In this document: one piece after another, positions 49,326-58,614 of the stretch
Layout of the letters: every line of letters begins with the position of its first letter
Numbering within the stretch: the stretch's first letter is position 1
Source: Streptomyces zagrosensis
GTDB taxonomy: Bacteria; Actinomycetota; Actinomycetes; Streptomycetales; Streptomycetaceae
Reading direction: 5' to 3'
Assembly (NCBI RefSeq): GCF_014203645.1
Contig: NZ_JACHJL010000003.1
Span: forward strand, 186,001 to 250,000
DNA length: 64,000 bases
The notes under the pieces: generated by a model
Database searches by the model: none
Told to the model about the DNA's origin: nothing
What the model saw: the letters and a program-made list of their open reading frames with translations, nothing else
Program-made: the position numbers and the translations under genes

Positions 49326-52300
49326 GTGAGCAGCAGTACGGCGATGGTGCGCGGCGCGACGGGCGATGCCGACCCGTTCGGTACCGGGCGGCTGCGGCGC
49401 GGCGTACTGGACGCATGGTCCGCGTCGCCCGCTCGGTTCCGGGAGGACGCCAACGCTGAGGAGGACCTCGCGCTTGGCGGCTACCGTGACCGCCTCATCA
49501 TCGAACTCGCGCAAAACGCCGCCGACGCCGCCGCCCGCGCCCAGGTGCCAGGGCGGCTACGGCTCACCCTGCACGGCCCCGAAACGACCTCCGACCCACG
49601 CGCCGGCGAGAGCGCAGGCCCTGCCGGCCCGACGCTCGCCGTAGCCAACAACGGTGTGCCGCTCGACGCTGCCGGTGCCGAGTCCCTGTCCACCCTGCGC
49701 GCCTCAGCCAAGCGCGACAGCCACCCCGCTACCGGCGCTTCCACCCATACCGAAAGCGGCGCCCATGCCGCAGCCGCCGCCGTACCAGCGGAGTTGGCCG
49801 TGGGCCGGTTCGGTGTCGGCTTCGCCGCGGTGCTCGCGGTCAGCGACGAACCCGCCATCGTGAGCCGCACCGGCGGGGTGCGCTGGTCGCTCGCCGAGGC
49901 GCGCGAGTTGGCGCACCAGGCGGCCGAAGCGAGCCCCGGGCTCGCCGACGAACTGCGCCGCCGCGATGGCCATGTGCCGCTGCTACGGCTGCCGCTGCCC
50001 GCCGAGGGCCAGGCCCCGGAGGGCTACGACAGCGTGGTGGTGCTACCGCTGCGCGACGGCGCCGCCGAGGACCTCACCCGCCGGCTGCTCGCTGCCATCG
50101 ACGCCTCGCTGCTGCTCACCCTGCCCGGGCTCGCCGAGGTCGTCGTGGAGACCCCGGAGGGCGTACGGACGCTGCGGCGGCGCCAGGACGGCCCGTACGT
50201 GGTGATTGAGGACAGTGCGCACGAGAGCGGCGCGACGCGCTGGCGCGTGGCCCGCGCCGGGGGCCCGCTGACCGCCGACCTCCTCGCCGACCGCCCGCTC
50301 GAAGAGCGGCTGCGCCCCGCGTGGTCGGTGACCTGGGCGGTGCCGGTGGACGCGGACGGCGCGCCGGTACGCATCGACGGCGGCCCCGCCGCGGCGCTGT
50401 CCGGTCTTGGCGCCGGCTCGCTGGAGGCCGCCGGTACGCAGCGCAGCGGAGAGGCCGCCCGTGGTGGCGTGGCTCCCGTGGTGCACGCGCCGACGCCCAC
50501 GGACGAGCCCATGGGGCTGCCCGCGCTGCTCATCGCCTCCTTCCCGTTGGAGCCCACCCGCCGCCGGGTCGCGCCGGGTCCGCTCACCGACTTTTTGGTG
50601 GCTCGCGCGGCCGACGCGTACGCCACGCTGCTTCGCGACTGGCACCCGGTGACCGTTGGCACCATCGACCTGGTCCCCGGGCCACTCGGCAAGGGTGAAC
50701 TTGACGGCGCGCTGCGCCGCCTGGTCCTCGACCTGCTGCCGCGGGTCCCCTTCCTGCCCAGTGCGCACGCGGCGTACGGGGCTGGCCAGGGCACGGACGA
50801 CGAGGCCGGGCTGGACGACGTAGCGGCTGCGGCCGACGCCGACCCGTACGGCATCGCGCCCGTCGATGAGGCGCCCGCCGTGCTGCGGCCGATGGACGCG
50901 GAGCTCTTGGAGGGCGCGGGCGCCGAGGCGGTACGGGTGCTCGCCGAGCTGTTCCCGCAGTTGCTGCCCGCCGGGCTTGAGCGGCGGGCCGAGCTGCGCG
51001 CGCTGGGGGTGAACCGGGTGCCGCTCGGCGAGATGATCGACCGACTCGCGGGCGCGGAACGCCGGCCCACCTGGTGGCGACGGTTGTACGACGCGCTGTC
51101 GGGCACCGATCCTGACCTGCTCACCGGCCTGCCGGTGCCGCTCGCCGGCGGCGCCCCGCAAGGGGCCGTCACCGGTCGTAGGCACGGCATGGACAGCGGG
51201 GCGGTACGGACCACGATCGGCCCCCGCCAGGTCCTGCTGCCGCTGCCGGACGACATCGCTCTCGGGGACACTGCGCTGGGGGGCACTGCTCTCGGGGACA
51301 CCGCTTACGGGAACACTGCTTCCGGGAACACTGCTTTCGGAAACACGACTCCCGGAGGCACCGCTCTCGGGGACACCGCTTCCGGAGACACATCCCCCGG
51401 CTCCACCGCCGCGCGGCATCACCGCACGCTCGCCCGGCTCGGTCTGAAGGTCGCGCACCCCGATGCGGTCCATCCGCTGTTGGAGAAGCTGGGCGCGACC
51501 CCGGCCACGCCGCGGGCCGTGTTGACCACGCCGCAGGTGCGGGCCGCCGTCGCGGGTTCGCTCGATGCCGCCGACGACTTCGATGCGTACCTGGACGAGG
51601 ACGCCATCGGCGGGCCGCCGGACAGCGACGCGCTGGCCGAGACGGTGCTCGCCCTGGTGCGGGACGCGCGGCTCGTGCCCGGGGACGAGCCCTGGCTCGC
51701 CGCCCTCGCGCTGCCCGACGAGGACGGCGAACTGGCGCTCGCCGGCGATCTGGTGGTACCTGGCAGTGACTTCGAGCAGGTCATCCGCGAGGGCGAACTG
51801 GCTGCCTGCGATGCGGAGTTGGCCGAGCGGTGGGGCGAGGAGACGCTGGCCGCGGTGGGCGTGCTCGCCAGCTTTACGCTCGTACGGGCCACCGATATCG
51901 TGCTGGACCCGGACGAACTGGAGCCCAGGGACAGCGACTTCCCCGAGTCCGACGACGTGGGCGTACTGGACGCGGTGGACGTGTGGTGCGAGGACCTGCT
52001 CGACGCGCTGCCGCAGACGTCCGTACCGCCGGTGGCCGCCGAGGTCATGGCCGTACGCGATCTCGACCTGGTGGACGACGACGCCTGGCCACTGGCGCTC
52101 GCGATGCTTTCCCAGCCGCCGCTGCGGGACGCGCTGACCACGCCGGTACGGGTGCTACTGCCCGGCGGGACCACGGAGACGGTGCGGCCGTATACGGCGT
52201 GGTGGCTGCGCGACCATCCGGTACTCGACGGCCGGCGCCCGGCCGGGCTGCGCGCCGCCGGCGGTGATCCGCTGCTCGCCGGCCTGTACGAGGCGGCGGA

Positions 52301-53150
52301 CACGGCCGATGTGGACGCGCAGGTGCTGCGGGCCCTTGGCGTACGCACCTCGGCCGCGGCCCTGCTCGACGAGCCCGGCGGAGCGGCCGAACTCCTGGCC
52401 CGCCTCGCCGACGAGGCGAGCTCCGTCGGCCCGGCCCAACTGCGCGGCCTCTACGGAGCACTGGCCCGCCTCACACCGGATGAGGTCACCCTGCCGGATG
52501 AACTGCGCGCGGTGACGTACGGGCTCGCCACGGAAGCGGCCCGGGGCGAGAGTGATGCCGGTGCGGAGGCCGGGGCGGGTGCGGAGCTCGGTGCCGGGTA
52601 CGCCGTGGAGGTGGTGGACGCCGCGGACGCGCTGGTCGCCGATGCACCGGACCTGATGCCGCTCGCCGTCGCCGAGTCCCAGCCCCTGCTGCCGGTGCCC
52701 CCCGGCCAGGCCGCCGACCTCGCTGAGCTGCTCCAGGTGCGGCGGCTGAGCGAGGCACACCCCGCGCCGGTCGTCTCGCACGGCGAGCCGCACGAGGTCG
52801 CCGCAGCGGTGCGGGAGCTGCTGCCCGGAGCGCCGCTGTTCTACATCGAGCACGAGGAACTGCTGGTCGCGGTGGGAGCCGGCGTCGGAACCGGCGTCGG
52901 GCAGACCAGCCCCGGTCATGGCAGCGAAAACGGCTCAGGACCCGCATCCGGCCCGAACGTGCGCCACTTCGAACTGGACTGGCGCTACGTGGACGGCACC
53001 CTGCACGCGGCCACGGTCGAGGGCGTGGCCGCGGGCCTGTCCTGGGCGGCGGGCCAGTGGGAACGCCGCTTCGAGGTCGCCGCCCTCTTGGAGGACCCCA
53101 CCCGCACCGAGGAACTGGCCCAGTCCCGCTGGTTCGACGGCACCGCTTAA
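49326..53150 (+). CDS. Sacsin/Hsp90-like ATP-binding protein
   Basis: This 1274-residue protein starts at GTG 49326 (VSSSTAMVRGATG) after GGGGAGACGACAC; an open frame from 49059 lacks a ribosome site. The N-terminal GHKL-type ATP site is clear: RDRLIIELAQNAADAAARA (residues about 55-73) holds the ELxxNAxDA N-box, LAVANNGVPLDAAGAESL the G1-like region, and RFGVGFAAVLAVSDEP the G2 box. This matches the sacsin N-terminal domain family of actinobacterial Hsp90-like proteins. The rest is large and poorly defined. A minisatellite encodes ten five-residue units at residues 646-695. It lies downstream of DUF3027 as in other Streptomyces. Confidence 0.85.
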   Translation: MSSSTAMVRGATGDADPFGTGRLRRGVLDAWSASPARFREDANAEEDLALGGYRDRLIIELAQNAADAAARAQVPGRLRLTLHGPETTSDPRAGESAGPAGPTLAVANNGVPLDAAGAESLSTLRASAKRDSHPATGASTHTESGAHAAAAAVPAELAVGRFGVGFAAVLAVSDEPAIVSRTGGVRWSLAEARELAHQAAEASPGLADELRRRDGHVPLLRLPLPAEGQAPEGYDSVVVLPLRDGAAEDLTRRLLAAIDASLLLTLPGLAEVVVETPEGVRTLRRRQDGPYVVIEDSAHESGATRWRVARAGGPLTADLLADRPLEERLRPAWSVTWAVPVDADGAPVRIDGGPAAALSGLGAGSLEAAGTQRSGEAARGGVAPVVHAPTPTDEPMGLPALLIASFPLEPTRRRVAPGPLTDFLVARAADAYATLLRDWHPVTVGTIDLVPGPLGKGELDGALRRLVLDLLPRVPFLPSAHAAYGAGQGTDDEAGLDDVAAAADADPYGIAPVDEAPAVLRPMDAELLEGAGAEAVRVLAELFPQLLPAGLERRAELRALGVNRVPLGEMIDRLAGAERRPTWWRRLYDALSGTDPDLLTGLPVPLAGGAPQGAVTGRRHGMDSGAVRTTIGPRQVLLPLPDDIALGDTALGGTALGDTAYGNTASGNTAFGNTTPGGTALGDTASGDTSPGSTAARHHRTLARLGLKVAHPDAVHPLLEKLGATPATPRAVLTTPQVRAAVAGSLDAADDFDAYLDEDAIGGPPDSDALAETVLALVRDARLVPGDEPWLAALALPDEDGELALAGDLVVPGSDFEQVIREGELAACDAELAERWGEETLAAVGVLASFTLVRATDIVLDPDELEPRDSDFPESDDVGVLDAVDVWCEDLLDALPQTSVPPVAAEVMAVRDLDLVDDDAWPLALAMLSQPPLRDALTTPVRVLLPGGTTETVRPYTAWWLRDHPVLDGRRPAGLRAAGGDPLLAGLYEAADTADVDAQVLRALGVRTSAAALLDEPGGAAELLARLADEASSVGPAQLRGLYGALARLTPDEVTLPDELRAVTYGLATEAARGESDAGAEAGAGAELGAGYAVEVVDAADALVADAPDLMPLAVAESQPLLPVPPGQAADLAELLQVRRLSEAHPAPVVSHGEPHEVAAAVRELLPGAPLFYIEHEELLVAVGAGVGTGVGQTSPGHGSENGSGPASGPNVRHFELDWRYVDGTLHAATVEGVAAGLSWAAGQWERRFEVAALLEDPTRTEELAQSRWFDGTA
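51261..51410 (+). repeat. In-frame 15-bp minisatellite, ten units
   Basis: Ten tandem 15-bp units encode xGxTA-type pentapeptides (LGDTA, LGGTA, YGNTA, SGNTA, FGNTT, PGGTA and so on). Most bases of the CTxxGGGGACACTG-type unit are conserved. It sits in a probable linker of the sacsin-like protein and can gain or lose units without shifting frame. Confidence 0.88.
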
Positions 53151-53176
53151 CGGTTTCCGCCTGGCGGCTTCGATCT

Positions 53177-53230
53177 GGTGGGTGTGGTGGGTGTGGTGGG
53201 TGTGGTGGGTGCGGTGGGTTTGGTGGGTTC
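53177..53230. repeat. Six tandem 9-bp G-rich repeats
   Basis: GGTGGGTGT and close variants repeat six times directly after the sacsin-like gene. Runs of GG and GGG spaced by short loops could form a G-quadruplex on the + strand. It lies between convergent genes. Confidence 0.85.
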
Positions 53231-53327
53231 GGTCTGGTGGGGCCCGCCTGCTGGGCCGGCTCGGAGTAGGGCCGGCCCGTGGCGACACTGGCGGTATATG
53301 CGTGGCGCCCGGCCCCACCGCGCCCCG

Positions 53328-54149
53328 TCAGGAGACCTTGCGCGCGACGCCCGCGAAGAGGGACACCTCCGCGTCGATGACCTCCGTCAACGGTTGGTCG
53401 ATCTCCGACTTCCACGCCGAAATCATCGTGACGCCGGGCTCCACCAGCTCCAGACCGTCGAAGAAGCGGGTCACCTGGTCCTGGGTGCGGCCGACGACCG
53501 TGATGCCGCTGCTGCGGTAGAGCTCGGTGACGCGCGCGGTGGTGACCGGATCGTCGTCGGGCGCGCCGTGCGAGAGCGCGAGGTAGCTGCCCGGCGCGAG
53601 CTGGTCCACGAGATGGGCGACCAGCTCGTACGGGCCCTTCTCGTCCGGCACGAAGTGCAGCAGCGCGTTGAGGGAGAGGGCCACGGGCTGACTCAGGTCG
53701 ATCGTGTCGTGCAACACCGGCGCGTCGAAAATCGTCTCAGGGCGCAGCACATCGGCGTGCAGATACGCCGCACGGCCCGCTGGCGCGCTGCGCAGCAGGG
53801 CATCGGCGTAGGTGAGGACGATCGGGTCGTGGTCGGCGTACACCACCCGGCTGTCCGGGGCGACACGTTGCGCGATCTGGTGCAGATTGGGTTCCGTGGG
53901 CACTCCGGTGCCGATGTCGAGGAACTGTCGGATGCCTGCCTCGGCCGCAAGCCAGTGCGTTGAGCGGTGCATGAACGAACGGTTGGCGCGCGCCCAGACC
54001 TTGGCGCGCGGCCAGACCGCGAGGACCTTCTCGGCGGCCAGCGCATCCACCTCGTAATGCGTCTTGCCGCCGAGGAAGTAGTCGTACATCCGGGCCGAGT
54101 GCGGCTTGCTGGTATCGATGTCCTCGGCTCGGAAGATGTATCCCGCCAT
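53328..54149 (-). CDS. DUF574-type SAM-dependent methyltransferase
   Basis: This 273-residue protein starts at ATG 54149 (MAGYIFRAEDIDTSKPHSAR). The pattern HSARMYDYFLGGKTHYEVD, GIRQFLDIGTGVPTEPNLHQ and VVYADHDPIVLTYADALL is diagnostic of the DUF574 methyltransferase family that is heavily amplified in Streptomyces. The SAM site is DIGTG; the usual second acidic motif is YADHDP. Individual substrates are unknown. Confidence 0.9.
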   Translation of the reverse strand: MAGYIFRAEDIDTSKPHSARMYDYFLGGKTHYEVDALAAEKVLAVWPRAKVWARANRSFMHRSTHWLAAEAGIRQFLDIGTGVPTEPNLHQIAQRVAPDSRVVYADHDPIVLTYADALLRSAPAGRAAYLHADVLRPETIFDAPVLHDTIDLSQPVALSLNALLHFVPDEKGPYELVAHLVDQLAPGSYLALSHGAPDDDPVTTARVTELYRSSGITVVGRTQDQVTRFFDGLELVEPGVTMISAWKSEIDQPLTEVIDAEVSLFAGVARKVS

Positions 54150-54454
54150 GCCGTGTGTTCCCCCATCGGTCACGCCGCCCCGTAACGGCCGCGTGGAGCG
54201 CGGAGTTGGGGCGGCTGAGCTGCTGTCGGCCCAGCGTACGTGCCCGGTTTCTGGCCACGCGCCGCCGACCCCCGGCGCTGGTTCCCGCCGCAGGCCACCC
54301 GTACCGGCAGCCGAACTCCGCCTCACGCGAGCAAGTAACTCGTGTGACTACAGAAACAGTTGTGGCCAGTTGGTGAAATACGTACAGTTGTTCCCGTCTG
54401 ACTCCGTCATGTCATGGGACGCGACGGAGCCTCTTTTCATCCCATGGGGGATTC
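54150..54454. other. Divergent intergenic region
   Basis: No gene is visible. It contains the start region of the methyltransferase (- strand) and the promoter area of the secreted protein (+ strand), which shows AGTTGTGGCCAGTTGG and TACGTACAGTTG repeats of CAGTTG but no clear consensus promoter. Confidence 0.4.
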
Positions 54455-55219
54455 ATGCGCAAACGCGCCACTTTTGTCGTGCTCGCCGCCGCCAGTGCCA
54501 CCGCGCTGGCGGGTCTGTCCGCTACGTCGGCGCATGCTGCTGGCAGTGGTGACACGAAGGTCACCAAGGTGGTGGTCAACGGCGGCAAGAACGTCGTTAT
54601 CGGCACCAGCGGCGCCAAGAAGTTCACCGTGGTGATCACGGCCCAGGACAACTCGGGCATCGAAGAGGCGGACATCAACATCGCTGGCCCGTCCGCCGGC
54701 TTCTTCCAGCCCGTCAGCAAGGTCAAGTGCACGGCCGGGACCACCGTCACCTGCACCGCCAACTTCACGGTGGACTCCAAGGTTGACCTGTACACCAACG
54801 CGCTGGCCGGCACCTGGTACGTGGACGCGACGGTGATCGCCAACGACAGCGACTACTTCATGTCCGACAAGGCCGCTTCCTTCAAGCTTCAGCGGTGGTC
54901 GAAGCTGACGGTCAACGCTTCGCCCGAGCCGGTGAAGAAGGGCAAGACCCTCACCGTCACCGGCAAGCTGACGCGCGCACACTGGGATGTGTTCGGCGAC
55001 CACAAGTGGGTTGCCCACGGTGGCCAGTCGGCCAAGCTGGAGTTCCGTAAGAAGGGTGCCAAGACCTTCGCGGCCGTCAAGACCATCAAGACCGCCAAGA
55101 ACGGCGACCTGAAGACTACGGTCAAGGCGTCGGTGGACGGCGACTGGCGCTGGAACTACGCCGGCAACACCTCGCATGGCGCGGTGGCGTCCGGCGTGGA
55201 CTTCGTCGATGTGAAGTAA
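54455..55219 (+). CDS. Secreted Ig-like beta-sandwich protein
   Basis: This 254-residue protein starts at ATG 54455 after CATGGGGGATTC. A signal peptide is clear (RKRATFVVLAAASATALAGL, cleavage after SAHAA near residue 29). The mature protein is beta-rich, with GDTKVTKVVVNGGKNVVIGT at the start, a Cys pair in KVKCTAGTTVTCTAN, and a second Ig-like unit KLTVNASPEPVKKGKTLTVT to the end. Such calcium-binding-like secreted proteins are common in Streptomyces. Function unknown. Confidence 0.8.
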   Translation: MRKRATFVVLAAASATALAGLSATSAHAAGSGDTKVTKVVVNGGKNVVIGTSGAKKFTVVITAQDNSGIEEADINIAGPSAGFFQPVSKVKCTAGTTVTCTANFTVDSKVDLYTNALAGTWYVDATVIANDSDYFMSDKAASFKLQRWSKLTVNASPEPVKKGKTLTVTGKLTRAHWDVFGDHKWVAHGGQSAKLEFRKKGAKTFAAVKTIKTAKNGDLKTTVKASVDGDWRWNYAGNTSHGAVASGVDFVDVK

Positions 55220-55324
55220 CGTCGGCACGTAGTAGTTGGTCGGGCCCGTGCCGCATACAGCGGCGCGGGCCCGCTGGCGTAGCTGACATGTGGTGCGGCC
55301 CGCGTTGCGTGGCAACAGGCCGCG

Positions 55325-57802
55325 TTACGTGGGGAAGCGTCGTCCTACCCAGCGCCAGGACACCTCAAGCAGCGCCGAAGCGGCCACCGCGATGCCGACC
55401 GCAGTCCAGGGCATCGAGGTGCCCACCAGCTTCAGCGCGAAGAAGTCCTGGAGCCACGGCGTCACGACCACGACCACGAACCCGAGCGCCATCGTCAGCA
55501 CCAAGCCGACGCGCCACCAGGTGTACGGCCGGGCGACGATCGCGAGGACCCACATCGAGATCAGGAACAGCGCCAGCGTCGCCGCGCTCGTCTCGGCGTC
55601 ACGCGCGCCTTCGCCGGTGTAGACGTGCCGCGCGACGAGGTACGTAACGAACGTCGCCACGCCCGCGATGATGCCCGCCGGAAGCGAGTACCGCATCACG
55701 CGCCGCACGAAGTTCGGCCGTGCACGCTCCGTGTTGGGCGCCAGCGCCAGGAAGAACGCCGGCACGCCGATGGTCAGCGTGGACAGCAGCGTCAGATGTC
55801 GGGGCAGGAACGGGTACGAGACCTGTGAGCAGACCACGAGCAGCGCGAGCAGCACCGAGTACACGGTCTTGACCAGGAAGAGGTTGGCGACCCGCTCGAT
55901 GTTGCCGATCACCCGGCGGCCCTCGGCGACCACCGAAGGCAGCGTCGAGAAGCTGTTGTTGAGCAGGACGATCTGCGCCACCGCGCGCGTGGCCTCGGAC
56001 CCCGAACCCATCGAGACGCCGATATCGGCGTCCTTGAGCGCCAGCACATCGTTGACGCCGTCACCGGTCATCGCGACGTTGTGGCCGCGTGATTGCAGCG
56101 CGCCCACCATGTCCCGCTTCTGCTGTGGGGTGACCCGTCCGAACACCGCGCCGTCCTCAAGCGCGGTGGCCATCTCTTCGCGGTCGGTGGGCAGCCGGCG
56201 GGCGTCCACGGTGTGTTCGGCGCCCGGCAGCCCGAGCTTGCTCGCCACGGCGCCGACCGACACGGCGTTGTCGCCGGAGATGACCTTGGCGGCGACGTCC
56301 TGCTCCGCGAAGTACCGCAGGGTGTCGGCCGCGTCCGGGCGCAGTCGCTGTTCGAGGACGACCAGCGCGGTGGGGTGCACGCCGTGGGCGACCTCGGCGT
56401 CGCTCAGTTCCTTGTCCGTACGAGCCAGCAGCAGCACCCGCAGCCCCTGGGTGTTGAGGTCCTCGATATCCGCGAGCACCGGGTCGCCGTCCGGCAGCAG
56501 CACATCGGGGGCGCCAAGGAGCCAGGTGCTGGCCTTGCCGTCCGGGTCGTTCAGGGCCGCGCCGCTGTACTTGCGGGCAGAGGAGAAGGGCAGCGATTCG
56601 GTGCAGCGCCAGTCGGCACGGCCCGGGTAGCCGTCGATGATCGCTTGCAGGCTGGCGTTGGGGCGTGGGTCCGACGCGCCGAGCGCGCTCAGGGTCTGCC
56701 GTACGTACGCCTCGTCCACGGCCCCGCTGCCGCTGCTGCGGTCGGCGCCGTTGCCCTGGCGAGCGTCGGTGTTCAACAGCCGTAGCTCGGTGACGTCCAT
56801 GCCACCCTCGGTGAGGGTGCCGGTCTTGTCCAGGCATACGACATCGACTCGGGCCAGACCCTCGATCGCGGGCAGCTCCTGCACGAGGCACTGCTTGCGG
56901 CCGAGCCGGATGACGCCGATCGCGAAGGCGACCGAGGTGAGCAACACCAGCCCCTCGGGCACCATCGGCACGATGCCGCCGACCATCCGGCGCACGGCCT
57001 CGCGCCAGTCGTTCTTCTCGACCACGCTCTGGCTGATGACCAGGCCGATGGCAGTCGGGATCATCATCCAGGTCACGTACTTCAGGATCTGGCTGATGCC
57101 GCTGCGCAACTCGGAGTGAACGAGCGTGAACCGCGACGCCTCCTCGGCGAGCTGTACCGCGTACGCCTCGCGCCCCACCTTGGTAGCCGTGAACGCGCCG
57201 CCGCCCGCGACCACGAAGGACCCGGACATCACCGGGTCGCCCGGCTTCTTGAGGACCGGGTCGGCCTCGCCGGTCAGCAGCGACTCATCGATCTCCAGGC
57301 CGTCCGCCTCGACGACCTCGCCATCCACCACGCACTTGTCGCCGGGGCCGAGCTCCACCAGATCGCCGAGCACGATCTCGGCGGTGGGAATCTCGGCGGC
57401 GACCCCGTCCCGGCGCACCGTTGGCCTGGCCTCACCGATGACGGCCAGGCTGTCCAGGGTCTTCTTGGCGCGCAGTTCCTGGATGATGCCGATCGCGGTG
57501 TTGGCGACGATCACGAAGCCGAACAGCGCGTCCTGGATGGGCGCGACGGCCAGCATGATCACGAAGAGCACGCCGATGATCGCGTTGAACCGGGTGAAGA
57601 CGTTGGCGCGAACGATCTCAGCGGTGGAGCGCGAGGAGCGCACGGGTACGTCGTTGACCTCGCCCCGGCTCACCCGCTCCGCGACCTCGGCCGCGCTCAG
57701 TCCCGGGTGGTCGGACGCACGTGCCGCCGTGTCGGTGGAAGCGCAGGCCGCGTCGCCTTCCGGATCAGGTCCCTCGACTGCGGTCTCAGCCCGATACGTC
57801 AT
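55325..57802 (-). CDS. P-type cation-transporting ATPase, CtpE-like
   Basis: This 825-residue pump starts at ATG 57802. Signatures in order: actuator loop DESLLTGEADPVLKK, PEGLVLLTS in transmembrane helix 4, phosphorylation motif DKTGTLTEGG (D325), and hinge motif TGDGVNDVLALKDADIG near residue 577. The sequence around PEGL lacks heavy-metal Cys-Pro-Cys motifs, and the overall pattern matches mycobacterial CtpE, a calcium transporter. A C-terminal group of six helices ends the protein. It is oriented toward the secreted Ig-like gene. Confidence 0.88.
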   Translation of the reverse strand: MTYRAETAVEGPDPEGDAACASTDTAARASDHPGLSAAEVAERVSRGEVNDVPVRSSRSTAEIVRANVFTRFNAIIGVLFVIMLAVAPIQDALFGFVIVANTAIGIIQELRAKKTLDSLAVIGEARPTVRRDGVAAEIPTAEIVLGDLVELGPGDKCVVDGEVVEADGLEIDESLLTGEADPVLKKPGDPVMSGSFVVAGGGAFTATKVGREAYAVQLAEEASRFTLVHSELRSGISQILKYVTWMMIPTAIGLVISQSVVEKNDWREAVRRMVGGIVPMVPEGLVLLTSVAFAIGVIRLGRKQCLVQELPAIEGLARVDVVCLDKTGTLTEGGMDVTELRLLNTDARQGNGADRSSGSGAVDEAYVRQTLSALGASDPRPNASLQAIIDGYPGRADWRCTESLPFSSARKYSGAALNDPDGKASTWLLGAPDVLLPDGDPVLADIEDLNTQGLRVLLLARTDKELSDAEVAHGVHPTALVVLEQRLRPDAADTLRYFAEQDVAAKVISGDNAVSVGAVASKLGLPGAEHTVDARRLPTDREEMATALEDGAVFGRVTPQQKRDMVGALQSRGHNVAMTGDGVNDVLALKDADIGVSMGSGSEATRAVAQIVLLNNSFSTLPSVVAEGRRVIGNIERVANLFLVKTVYSVLLALLVVCSQVSYPFLPRHLTLLSTLTIGVPAFFLALAPNTERARPNFVRRVMRYSLPAGIIAGVATFVTYLVARHVYTGEGARDAETSAATLALFLISMWVLAIVARPYTWWRVGLVLTMALGFVVVVVTPWLQDFFALKLVGTSMPWTAVGIAVAASALLEVSWRWVGRRFPT

Positions 57803-57938
57803 GACACGACGGTACGGGGGGAAGGCGAGACGCACCCCTCGAATCCACGGGGAAGAGTGGTGGCAGTTATCTCAGCGAGCGCGGCAACCCCAGGGGCGTT
57901 TGCTGCGTCCGGCCGACTCACGAAGCCGCCCTTTTCGG

Positions 57939-58271
57939 TCAGCCCTCGCGGCCCAGCGAGCCGGCTCTGTCGGACTTGTTTGTGGCTGTGTCTGGCGCTG
58001 CTGTATCCGGCGCTGCGGCATCGGCCGCGGAGGCCGCCCGGCGAATCGCTTCGTCACGCCCGCGTACGTACCAGATGCCGATCAGCCCGAGTCCGCCGCC
58101 CGCAAGGCAGGTCCAGACCCACCACAGATGGCCGTTGTCGTCGAACCAGCCGTAGAAGGGGAGCTGAGCCAGGAAGAGGACGAACCATACGACCGTGCCG
58201 CCGGTGATCGTGGCGACGACATTGCCCTCCAGAGGCTCGGGCGCCTCGTGCAGTGGTGTCCACTTCTTCAT
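57939..58271 (-). CDS. DUF2530 small membrane protein
   Basis: This 110-residue protein has the DUF2530 pattern PEPLEGNVVATITGGTVVWF and two transmembrane helices (VVWFVLFLAQLPFYGW; WWVWTCLAGGGLGLIGIWYV), then YVRGRDEAIRRA and an Ala/Pro/Thr-rich tail. Start ATG 58271. The family is actinobacterial; role unknown. It is oriented like the CtpE gene but separated by 137 bases. Confidence 0.85.
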   Translation of the reverse strand: MKKWTPLHEAPEPLEGNVVATITGGTVVWFVLFLAQLPFYGWFDDNGHLWWVWTCLAGGGLGLIGIWYVRGRDEAIRRAASAADAAAPDTAAPDTATNKSDRAGSLGREG

Positions 58272-58614
58272 GTCTGCCAGCCTAGTCCGTCGCCCGCAGC
58301 CAGGAGCAATGCGGCCCGCAGGCCAGCGGCGACGCGGGGGCGGCGCGACCGCGAGAGATGGTCAGCAGTTCCCGGGGCTCTATCGGTCTACGCGCGGAGA
58401 TAGCAATATTTCTCTTGTTTGTTCATACTGCAACGGTCCGGTTTCGTCCGGTCTTGTTCGTAGGAACATCCACATTGCTGGCCCGTAGGGTGTCGCCGTT
58501 CACGTCCCCGGCACTCGTCGGGCCCGATGGCGGGGCGGCGACAGCTCACCCCGCTCCCGGGCCCACACCTCCCCATCCCCGCCTCCCCCCAGGCCCGTAC
58601 GACTGAGGTCCCGC
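58272..58614. other. Upstream region of the purine permease gene
   Basis: No gene is visible. The moderately AT-rich part 58395-58470 likely holds the promoter, with GGTCCGGTTTCGTCCGGTCT direct repeats and a TGTTCgtagGAACA palindrome (58455-58468). No purine riboswitch sequence is recognised. Confidence 0.45.
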
